From positions 1 through 7,788 of the forward strand of contig WLDW01000035.1 in the NCBI GenBank assembly GCA_009704605.1: a DNA stretch of 7,788 nt, read 5' to 3'. The position numbers and the translations under genes were made by a program. The notes beneath the pieces were generated by a model. It had not been told where the DNA came from. It was given only the letters and a program-made list of their open reading frames with translations, and did no database searches. Positions within the stretch are counted from its first letter, which is position 1; every line of letters starts with the position of its first letter. This DNA comes from Actinomycetota bacterium. Lineage in GTDB: Bacteria > Actinomycetota > Actinomycetes > Actinomycetales > Microbacteriaceae. Positions 1 to 4,292 of the stretch are shown here, piece after piece.

Positions 1-98
1 AAGGTCAAAACCAGCAGGACTGGGTTACCGAGATTATCTTGCTAAACAACCTGCAAAGCGTTGACCTGGTTGCAGGAGACAGGCTCGCGCTTCCTTAG
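1..98 (+). CDS. C-terminal end of a LysM-like domain protein (partial)
   Basis: The frame starting at base 3 is open to a TAG at 96-98 and encodes 31 residues; the 5' part lies outside the window. The tail contains LNNLQSVDLVAGDRLALP, which fits the end of a LysM repeat (an LN-x-L segment, then 'L-x-x-G-x-x-L-x-L-P'). LysM modules bind N-acetylglucosamine-containing glycans such as peptidoglycan, so the whole protein is probably exported or envelope-associated, but no signal peptide or catalytic domain can be seen here. In Microbacteriaceae, as I recall, a small LysM protein next to lexA sits near the histidine genes upstream of priA, which supports the call. The other two plus-strand frames stop at 43-45 and 59-61. 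The identification rests on one short motif and gene context. Confidence 0.6.
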   Translation, partial: GQNQQDWVTEIILLNNLQSVDLVAGDRLALP

Positions 99-164
99 TA
101 GGTTTTGCTGCGGGCCGCTTACAAACCTATTCGCGTCCGTAAAACCCGGCGCTACTGTTAAAAG

Positions 165-947
165 GTGAGTAGCCAAGATAACAATGCAAGCCGCCAGGAT
201 ACTGGCGCAGCTGGAGCACATGAACTTTCCTCATTCGAACTGCTACCTGCAATAGATGTTTCCAACGGTCTGTCTGTACGACCTGGCAACGAGAACTCCC
301 ATGAGTCGTTTGGCTCACCAATGGACATTGCTTCTGAGTGGATTGCCTCAGGAGCCAACTGGATCCACCTAGTCGATATAGATGCCGCATACGGTAAGGG
401 TGAAAACAGAAAGCTAATTTCTGAAGTTGTTTCGCGTTGCTCTGGAATCAATGTGCAAGTCTCTGGTGGAATCCGTGACCAGGAATCCCTTACAGCAGCC
501 TTGCAAACAGGGGCCAGCAGAATTAATCTTGCAACCTCTGCGCTAATGGACATGCCTTGGGTCGAATCAGCAATCTCAACCTATGGCAAGCAAATATCTG
601 TTTCTCTAGATGTTTCAGGTTCAAGATTGGTTGCACGCGGAAGTGGCGAGGCCGTTGGAGATCTAGAGCTAGTGCTACTGCAGCTAGAACAGATTGCTTG
701 CGCAAGATACGTCGTGACTGATATCAAAAGAGACGGGTCTTTGAATGGACCCAATCTTGAACTGCTGGAACAAGTTCTTTCGCTAACTGGCAAGCCAGTT
801 ATTGCTAGCGGTGGCATTGGTGAGCTTTCAGACCTAGAGGCCCTTGTGGGCCTGAGATCCAAGGGTTTAGCCGGCGCAATCCTGGGCAAAGCTTTGTATG
901 TTGGGCGCTTTAGCCTCGAGCAGGCACTCAAGGTTGTTAACTCGTGA
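165..947 (+). CDS. priA: PriA/HisA-family phosphoribosyl isomerase, possibly specialised for tryptophan synthesis
   Basis: A 260-residue (beta-alpha)8-barrel isomerase. In actinobacteria PriA usually does two jobs: ProFAR isomerisation in histidine synthesis (HisA) and phosphoribosylanthranilate isomerisation in tryptophan synthesis (TrpF). Visible marks are LLPAIDV with the catalytic Asp31, Arg39 on loop 1, WIHLVDIDAAYGKG (66-79), the phosphate-binding SGGIRD (100-105), LDV with Asp149, VVTDIKRDGS (183-192) with the second catalytic Asp186, and ASGGIGELSDL (214-224) plus AILGKALY (238-245) at the second phosphate site. Loop 1 lacks the usual R-L-x-x-G and is about 2 residues short. In loop 5 the usual R-G-W reads R158-G159-S160, so the active-site Trp seems replaced by Ser, and the loop is about 4 residues shorter than in Mycobacterium PriA (aligned by eye). 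About 22 extra polar residues precede the barrel. The start is GTG 165: an in-frame TAA lies at 159-161 and no later start precedes the barrel. No strong RBS is visible. Family assignment is firm; the altered specificity is inferred. Confidence 0.93.
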   Translation: MSSQDNNASRQDTGAAGAHELSSFELLPAIDVSNGLSVRPGNENSHESFGSPMDIASEWIASGANWIHLVDIDAAYGKGENRKLISEVVSRCSGINVQVSGGIRDQESLTAALQTGASRINLATSALMDMPWVESAISTYGKQISVSLDVSGSRLVARGSGEAVGDLELVLLQLEQIACARYVVTDIKRDGSLNGPNLELLEQVLSLTGKPVIASGGIGELSDLEALVGLRSKGLAGAILGKALYVGRFSLEQALKVVNS

Positions 948-1717
948 GCTACGAAATGAACCCAAATCGTTTATCGGATTCGGCCGGTGTTCCTTGGGAA
1001 GGTAGAGAGCTTGAAGAAAACCGTTTTGCTGGCGATGACGGCTCCGCCCCCAAAGAGTTTGTAACTGCTATTTCAGGTTTTCGATCTGGTGATCTTGGTC
1101 AGGCGGATGTTGTTGATGCCCTTAGGGTTTCGAGGCTACTGGTGCCACTGCTTGCACAACTTGGTGAATCTGAAATTGGTGCCAACGGTCTCGAAGTCGA
1201 TAAGAGCGCAGAGCTTTCTATCGTGACCGTAAAGGCACCAGATGATCAAGAAGCGCTAGTTGTGTTTTCTTCAGTTGCTGCCATGCAGCGCTGGAATCCA
1301 AGTGCCAGACCAGTTCCAACCGATGCCATCAGAGTTTGCTTAGCTGCTGCCTCGCAGCTAAGCACCAGGGTGGTTATTGACCCGGGAAGTGAAACAGAAT
1401 TTGTGATTCGTCGTCCCGCAATTGCTCGAATAGCCCAGTCGCTTGCCTGGCAACCAGCCGAGCTGACCCCTTCAGTTAGGGAAGTTATCGAGCGCTCAGT
1501 TGCAAGCGAGAGTCAGGTGGTTAATTTTGAGCTTAGGTCTGCAGATCCAGAAGCGAAGTTAGCTAGCGCAGAATTAGAAGTTGCTCTCAAGTTAGTAAAT
1601 GGGGTAAGCCCTGCTGATGTCAGGGAGTTATTGGAGCGAGTAAGTAAGTACTGGGCAGAAAGTGAAGAGTTTGCACTGGCCGTGGACTCGGTTTCAATAA
1701 AGCTGTTGGCTAGTTAA
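944..1717 (+). CDS. SseB-family protein of unknown function
   Basis: A 257-residue protein whose GTG start overlaps the priA stop in a GTGA arrangement (4 nt), so the two are probably translationally coupled. An in-frame ATG four codons later (956) is a possible alternative start. The N-terminus carries DSAGVPWEGR (12-21) and FAGDDGSA (28-35), followed by VVDALRVSRLLVPLLAQLGE (56-75), an AELSIVTVK strand (about 89-97) and ALVVFSSVAAMQRWNP (about 104-119). This order is typical of the SseB N-terminal domain proteins found beside priA in actinobacteria. No signal peptide or membrane segment is seen, so it is likely cytosolic. Its molecular role is not established; despite the family name there is no type III secretion context here. 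The C-terminal third (about 185-257) is helical and poorly conserved to my eye. A perfect 11-bp inverted repeat lies inside the gene (1337-1364). Confidence 0.85.
   Translation: MSYEMNPNRLSDSAGVPWEGRELEENRFAGDDGSAPKEFVTAISGFRSGDLGQADVVDALRVSRLLVPLLAQLGESEIGANGLEVDKSAELSIVTVKAPDDQEALVVFSSVAAMQRWNPSARPVPTDAIRVCLAAASQLSTRVVIDPGSETEFVIRRPAIARIAQSLAWQPAELTPSVREVIERSVASESQVVNFELRSADPEAKLASAELEVALKLVNGVSPADVRELLERVSKYWAESEEFALAVDSVSIKLLAS
1337..1364. repeat. Perfect 11-bp inverted repeat inside the SseB-family gene
   Basis: TGCTTAGCTGC (1337-1347) and GCAGCTAAGCA (1354-1364) are exact reverse complements separated by a 6-nt loop, TGCCTC. The RNA would form a stable hairpin. No U-tract follows on either strand, so it is not a classical terminator. 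The arms encode part of the Ala-rich RVCLAAASQLSTR segment; that protein sequence does not by itself require exact complementarity, because several codons could vary synonymously. Function unknown. Confidence 0.75.
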
Positions 1718-2048
1718 CTGGGCCAGTGAATTTCTCGCCCGGGCCTTGGCCTGGAGCGTCCTTGATTACAGATGCTTCTCGAAAGGCAAGTTGGACTTGG
1801 CGCAGGGCATCTCTTAGAGGTCTGGCGTGGTGATCGCCTAGGTCAGGAGCGGCTGCAGTAATCAGGCCAGCCACCGCAGTTATTAGCTTTCTGGCCTCAT
1901 CGAGGTCGCCTTTTCGGCCATCGGCAGCTAGCCCACACTGGACCGCGGCCACACTCAGAAGATCGACGGCGTAGCGGCCAATGACCTCAACTGCTGGCAG
2001 GTCAGAAATCTCAGTGATCTGCTGGTCGATTTCGTCGTAATCAGACAA
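1710..2048 (-). CDS. DUF1844 domain protein
   Basis: A 112-residue protein on the minus strand. The start is TTG (complement of 2046-2048), supported by a strong AAGGAG ribosome-binding site at 2054-2059 with 5 nt between it and the start. Visible family marks are DLPAVEVIGRYAVDLLSVAAVQCGL in pieces (about residues 17-40), DLDEARKLITAVAGL (about 48-62), ARPLRDALRQVQLAFREAS (about 75-93) and the C-terminal PGQGPGEKFTGPV (about 99-111). This matches the actinobacterial DUF1844 proteins that neighbour infC; their function is unknown. It has no signal peptide; the hydrophobic stretches look like amphipathic helices rather than membrane segments. It is convergent with the SseB-family gene, and the two stop regions overlap by 8 nt (1710-1717). 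It is divergent from infC, so the two share the 2049-2239 spacer. Length is normal for the family. Confidence 0.88.
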   Translation of the reverse strand: MSDYDEIDQQITEISDLPAVEVIGRYAVDLLSVAAVQCGLAADGRKGDLDEARKLITAVAGLITAAAPDLGDHHARPLRDALRQVQLAFREASVIKDAPGQGPGEKFTGPVN

Positions 2049-2070
2049 CTATTCTCCTTCAGGGCGTCTC

Positions 2071-2076
2071 ATGCTA
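2071..2076 (-). promoter_or_regulatory. Possible -10 box for the DUF1844 gene
   Basis: On the minus strand 2071-2076 reads TAGCAT, matching four of six positions of the -10 consensus, and lies about 22 nt upstream of the TTG start, leaving just enough room for the ribosome-binding site. I see no convincing -35 box. It overlaps the plus-strand -10 candidate, so the two promoters would be back to back and mutually exclusive. Weak evidence. Confidence 0.25.
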
Positions 2077-2080
2077 GGCT
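2072..2080 (+). promoter_or_regulatory. Candidate extended -10 promoter for the infC operon
   Basis: TGC followed by TAGGCT (2075-2080) gives an extended -10 element (TGn-TAnnnT), a common form of actinobacterial housekeeping promoter. No good -35 sequence sits at the usual distance, which an extended -10 can tolerate. Transcription would begin near 2087-2090 and give a leader of about 150 nt before the infC start. The position fits the need for a promoter driving the translation operon, since the gene immediately upstream is on the opposite strand. Assigned by eye only. Confidence 0.4.
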
Positions 2081-2086
2081 ATCCCA

Positions 2087-2239
2087 TGGCTCCGAGGTCT
2101 TGTATCTCGGTCAGAAGTGGATTAGTTTCCCACCCGCGTCTTCCGCTAAATAGGTTGCCGGGTAAAGCTTTTTTGTTTCTGCTCCTTTGGGCAAGATGCT
2201 CCTTAGTGTGGCCTAAGTCATATCTGTATAGGAGTAAAT
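2087..2239 (+). promoter_or_regulatory. Structured 5' leader of the infC-rpmI-rplT operon
   Basis: A non-coding stretch of about 150 nt before infC. Hairpins seen: CCGAGG (2092-2097) with TCTCGG (2105-2110), six pairs including one G-U; ACCCG (2132-2136) with CGGGT (2159-2163), followed six bases on by the T-run 2169-2174; and CTTAG (2202-2206) with CTAAG (2213-2217). The 8-mer TGCTCCTT occurs twice (2180-2187 and 2197-2204). Either copy can pair over seven positions (one G-U) with AGGAGTA at 2230-2236, which contains the infC ribosome-binding site. The second copy overlaps the 2202-2217 hairpin, so the two folds compete. In other bacteria this operon is controlled through its leader by L20 or through IF3-sensitive initiation. 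Whether this leader does either is inference. Confidence 0.45.
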
Positions 2240-2242
2240 ATC
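2230..2242 (+). promoter_or_regulatory. Ribosome-binding site and non-standard ATC start of infC
   Basis: AGGAG (2230-2234) is followed by a 5-nt spacer, TAAAT, and then ATC at 2240. The infC frame is closed by a TAG at 2204-2206, and no ATG, GTG or TTG occurs in frame between that stop and the GTG at 2291, which already lies inside the conserved IF3 N-domain. ATC is therefore the only start that gives the full-length conserved N-terminus and sits at the right distance from a good Shine-Dalgarno sequence. Rare AUU/AUC starts are a known hallmark of infC and make initiation sensitive to IF3 itself. Confidence 0.85.
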
Positions 2243-2866
2243 AGCGATCCCCGCATCAATGACCGCATCAGAGTTCCCGAGGTTCGCCTCGTGGGTGCTC
2301 TAGGAGAGCAGGTTGGCGTTGTAAAGATTGAGGATGCACTGCGCATGGCGCAGCAAGCAGACTTAGACCTCGTTGAGGTCTCACCGCAATCCAGCCCTCC
2401 AGTTGCGAAGCTCATGGATTTTGGCAAGTTCAAGTACGAAGCCGCACAGAAAATTCGTGAAGCCCGCAAGAACCAGGTCAACACTGTTCTAAAGACAGTG
2501 CGTTTTGGTTTGAAGATTGACGGTCATGATTACGGCACCAAGAAAGCTCAGATTGAGAAGTTTCTGAAAGCCGGCGACAAGGTGAAGGTGATGGTGGTCT
2601 TCCGAGGAAGAGAGCAATCTCGACCAGAGATGGGCATCAAGTTGCTACAGAAGTTGGCTGAAGAAGTTACCGAGTTTGGCGCAGTTGAATCAACACCTTC
2701 GATTGACGGCCGAAACATGGTGATGGTAATCGGTCCACTTAGAAACAAAGCGGAAGCTAAGGCAGACGCCAAGAAAGCTGCGGATAAGGCTGCAAAAGCT
2801 GAAGCCAAAGCGGTAACAACCGAGGAAGTAGTCATAGAGGCTGCTATAAAAACAGGAGAGAAGTAA
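2240..2866 (+). CDS. infC: Translation initiation factor IF-3
   Basis: IF3 binds the 30S subunit, keeps subunits apart and proofreads start-codon and initiator-tRNA pairing. Starting at ATC 2240 gives 208 residues: N-domain from [18 protein letters not shown] (2-19), the IF3 signature [15 protein letters not shown] (57-71), a Lys/Arg-rich linker, then the C-domain (about 88-168) with VVFRGRE (119-125) and [13 protein letters not shown] (156-168). An Ala/Lys-rich tail (about 170-208) extends past the core, as is common in actinobacteria. Taking the first ordinary start, GTG 2291, would delete 17 conserved residues and leave no ribosome-binding site at a sensible distance, so it is rejected. 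The gene leads the operon: its TAA is directly followed by the rpmI ATG. Likely autoregulated, because IF3 discriminates against non-canonical starts such as AUC; that is established for E. coli AUU and inferred here. Confidence 0.97.
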   Translation: MSDPRINDRIRVPEVRLVGALGEQVGVVKIEDALRMAQQADLDLVEVSPQSSPPVAKLMDFGKFKYEAAQKIREARKNQVNTVLKTVRFGLKIDGHDYGTKKAQIEKFLKAGDKVKVMVVFRGREQSRPEMGIKLLQKLAEEVTEFGAVESTPSIDGRNMVMVIGPLRNKAEAKADAKKAADKAAKAEAKAVTTEEVVIEAAIKTGEK

Positions 2867-3061
2867 ATGCCAAAGCAGAAGACCCATTCGGGTGCCAAGA
2901 AGCGTTTTCGCTTTACCGGTAGTGGCAAGCTAATGAAGCAGCAGATCAACATGCGCCACAACCTTGAGCACATGTCATCTAGACGCAAGCGTCGTTTGAA
3001 CGCTGACCAGGTAGTTTCGGCTGCCGACTTCAAGACCATCAAGAAGCAGCTCGGTAAGTAA
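2867..3061 (+). CDS. rpmI: 50S ribosomal protein L35 (bL35)
   Basis: A 64-residue basic protein of the large ribosomal subunit with the full L35 pattern: [20 protein letters not shown] (1-20), [14 protein letters not shown] (31-44) and a C-terminal [12 protein letters not shown] (53-64). The length is normal. The ATG is adjacent to the infC stop codon with no gap. AGGAG at 2854-2858, inside the infC coding sequence, serves as the ribosome-binding site with 8 nt spacing, so the gene is probably translationally coupled to infC. The fixed order infC-rpmI-rplT is one of the most conserved bacterial gene clusters and supports both the start and the identity. Confidence 0.98.
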   Translation: MPKQKTHSGAKKRFRFTGSGKLMKQQINMRHNLEHMSSRRKRRLNADQVVSAADFKTIKKQLGK

Positions 3062-3089
3062 CCGGCCCAAATTTTTTAGGAGTTAGAAA

Positions 3090-3473
3090 ATGGCAAGAGT
3101 AAAAGGCGCAGTCAACTCGCTGAAGAAGCGTCGCGTTGTATTAGAGCGCGCAAAGGGTTACCGCGGACAACGTTCCAGGCTTTACCGTATGGCGAAGCAG
3201 CAGATGCTGCACTCGCTGGTCTATGCATTCAACGACCGCAGAGCACGCAAGGGTGATTTCCGAAGACTGTGGATCCAGCGCATCAACGCTGCATCTCGCG
3301 CAAACGGAATGACTTACAACCGCTTCATCCAGGGCCTAGGTCTTGCTGGTGTGCTAGTTGACCGGAGAATTCTGGCTGACCTTGCAGTTAACGAACCAAA
3401 GACCTTCGCGTCTTTGGTTGCAACTGCAAAGGCAGCACTTCCAAAAGACACCTCAGCACCAAAGGCGAGCTAG
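3090..3473 (+). CDS. rplT: 50S ribosomal protein L20 (bL20)
   Basis: A 127-residue large-subunit assembly protein that binds 23S rRNA early. The sequence shows the L20 hallmarks: [15 protein letters not shown] (1-15), [17 protein letters not shown] (21-37), [20 protein letters not shown] (45-64), [19 protein letters not shown] (65-83) and [11 protein letters not shown] (90-100). It is followed by a short Ala/Lys/Ser tail typical of actinobacterial forms. A good AGGAG at 3078-3082 lies 7 nt before the ATG. It is separated from rpmI by 28 nt that include a six-T run. L20 represses its own operon in E. coli and Bacillus by binding structured mRNA; the same could hold here through the leader or the hairpin just downstream, but I see no proven L20 mimic. 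The methyltransferase gene starts 6 nt after its stop. Confidence 0.98.
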   Translation: MARVKGAVNSLKKRRVVLERAKGYRGQRSRLYRMAKQQMLHSLVYAFNDRRARKGDFRRLWIQRINAASRANGMTYNRFIQGLGLAGVLVDRRILADLAVNEPKTFASLVATAKAALPKDTSAPKAS

Positions 3474-3479
3474 CCCAAA

Positions 3480-4274
3480 GTGATTCAAGACCCTTCGGCA
3501 GCGGAAATAAAAGGGGTCGCAAAACTTACTAAGAAGGAGTCCCGGTTAGAAACCGGGCTCTTTCTTCTTGAGGGTCCACAGGGTCTAAAAGAAGCCCTTC
3601 AAAGACCGAAGTTGATTGAAAAAATCTTTGCGACTGAAACATTTCAAGAAAAATACCCTGACCTTATTTCGCGCGCCGAACAGGCCCGAGTAACTCTCAC
3701 GATTGTTTCTGATGCTGCATTGAAAGCCCTAAGTGACACCACGACTCCGCAGGGTGTTGTTGCGATTTGTCAGCAGTTCCACGTATCCCTTGATGATGTC
3801 TTGGCAGCTAAGCCAAAGCTGATTGCTTTTCTAGCCCAGATCCGTGATCCAGGAAACGCCGGAACAGTTTTGCGCGCAGCTGATGCTGCGGGCGCGGACG
3901 CAGTTGTGTTTAGTAAGGGAAGCGTAGACATCTATAACCCCAAAGTAGTTAGATCAACAACCGGTTCGATGTTTCATCTTCCGTTTGTGGTTGAAGCAGA
4001 CATCGAGCACTCCATTGCTTCACTCAAGCAAGCCGGGCTTGAGGTATTGGCAGCCGATATCAATGGCTCATCTCTTGCGAGTGTTGATTCAGCTTCTTTG
4101 GCTAAGCCAACCGTTTGGCTTTTTGGCAACGAAGCTTGGGGTCTGGAGCCCGAGGTAGCAGCTCTTGCTGACACTTTGGTTCAGGTACCTATTTATGGAG
4201 CCGCTGAGTCACTAAATCTTGCGACAGCTGCCAGCGTTTGCCTATACGCGTCAGCCTTTGCCCAGAATGGCTAA
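3480..4274 (+). CDS. SpoU/TrmH-family 2'-O-ribose RNA methyltransferase
   Basis: A 264-residue SPOUT-class enzyme that would transfer a methyl group from S-adenosylmethionine to a ribose 2'-OH, most likely in rRNA. The N-terminal substrate-binding domain (about 1-105) has KLTKKESRLETGLFLLEGP (15-33), the usual K-K-x-R...G-x-F-x-x-E-G entry motif, and TPQGVVAI (89-96). The catalytic domain carries motif 1, IRDPGNAGTVLRAADAAGAD (121-140, with Asn126 and Arg132), motif 2, WLFGNEAWGL (213-222), and motif 3, VPIYGAAESLNLATAAS (236-252), which build the knotted cofactor site. All three look intact. The start is GTG 3480, 6 nt after rplT, with only a weak purine-rich RBS in the rplT tail. A very strong terminator-like hairpin (3531-3566) lies inside its first 30 codons and may limit its expression relative to rplT. 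The exact nucleotide target (RlmB-, TsnR- or AviRb-like) cannot be read from sequence alone. Confidence 0.93.
   Translation: MIQDPSAAEIKGVAKLTKKESRLETGLFLLEGPQGLKEALQRPKLIEKIFATETFQEKYPDLISRAEQARVTLTIVSDAALKALSDTTTPQGVVAICQQFHVSLDDVLAAKPKLIAFLAQIRDPGNAGTVLRAADAAGADAVVFSKGSVDIYNPKVVRSTTGSMFHLPFVVEADIEHSIASLKQAGLEVLAADINGSSLASVDSASLAKPTVWLFGNEAWGLEPEVAALADTLVQVPIYGAAESLNLATAASVCLYASAFAQNG
3531..3569 (+). terminator. Intragenic intrinsic-terminator-like hairpin downstream of rplT
   Basis: AAGAAGGAG (3531-3539) pairs with CTCTTTCTT (3558-3566), nine pairs with one G-U. After a single bulged T (3540), CCCGGTT (3541-3547) pairs with AACCGGG (3551-3557) around an AGA loop. This makes a 16-bp stem whose GC-rich upper half is followed by the U-rich CTCTTTCTTCTT, the classical A-tract/hairpin/U-tract shape. 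It begins 58 nt after the rplT stop and lies within codons 18-30 of the methyltransferase gene. The U-tract is interrupted by C residues, so termination may be partial (an attenuator). No experiment is available here. Confidence 0.55.
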
Positions 4275-4292
4275 TCGCTACACTTATTATTT
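4257..4292 (+). promoter_or_regulatory. Candidate leaderless promoter of pheST
   Basis: TACACT (4279-4284) matches the -10 consensus form TAnnnT and ends 8 nt before the pheS ATG, so transcription would start at or within about two bases of that ATG. A weak -35 candidate, TTGCCC, lies at 4258-4263 with a short 15-nt spacer (or TTTGCC at 4257-4262 with 16 nt). The 18 nt between the methyltransferase stop and the ATG are pyrimidine/AT-rich, without any Shine-Dalgarno-like sequence. Leaderless mRNAs with this geometry are common in actinobacteria. Assigned by eye. Confidence 0.45.

Noticed and set aside
99..164. Possible promoter or gene remnant between the LysM-like gene and priA
   Set aside because: Only a poor TTGCTG/TATTCG pair could be found, and no readable his-gene fragment or hairpin. 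The 66 nt are too short and plain to annotate.
781..810. Inverted repeat TAACTGGC-AA-GCCAGTTA with outer CGCTA/TAGCG arms inside priA
   Set aside because: The 2-nt loop forces the inner pairs open, the outer arms are offset unevenly (1-nt overlap versus a 4-nt gap), and no U-tract follows. It is probably a coding coincidence around the LTGKPVIASGG segment.
1717..1727. ACTGGGCCAGT near-palindrome at the convergent gene ends
   Set aside because: The centre is a single base, so an RNA hairpin would lose most of its pairs, and there is no U-tract on either strand. Not supported as a bidirectional terminator.
2071..2262. A 63-codon plus-strand reading frame in the infC leader
   Set aside because: It has no ribosome-binding site, no recognisable motif and overlaps the start of infC in another frame. 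It covers the structured leader, so it is best read as a chance frame.
2291..2866. infC beginning at GTG 2291
   Set aside because: It would remove the conserved N-terminal 17 residues and has no ribosome-binding site at a sensible distance, whereas ATC 2240 has both.
3051..3077. CGGT/ACCG mini-hairpin followed by six T residues between rpmI and rplT
   Set aside because: Only four base pairs, with eight bases between stem and T-run; too weak to call a terminator within a co-expressed ribosomal-protein pair.
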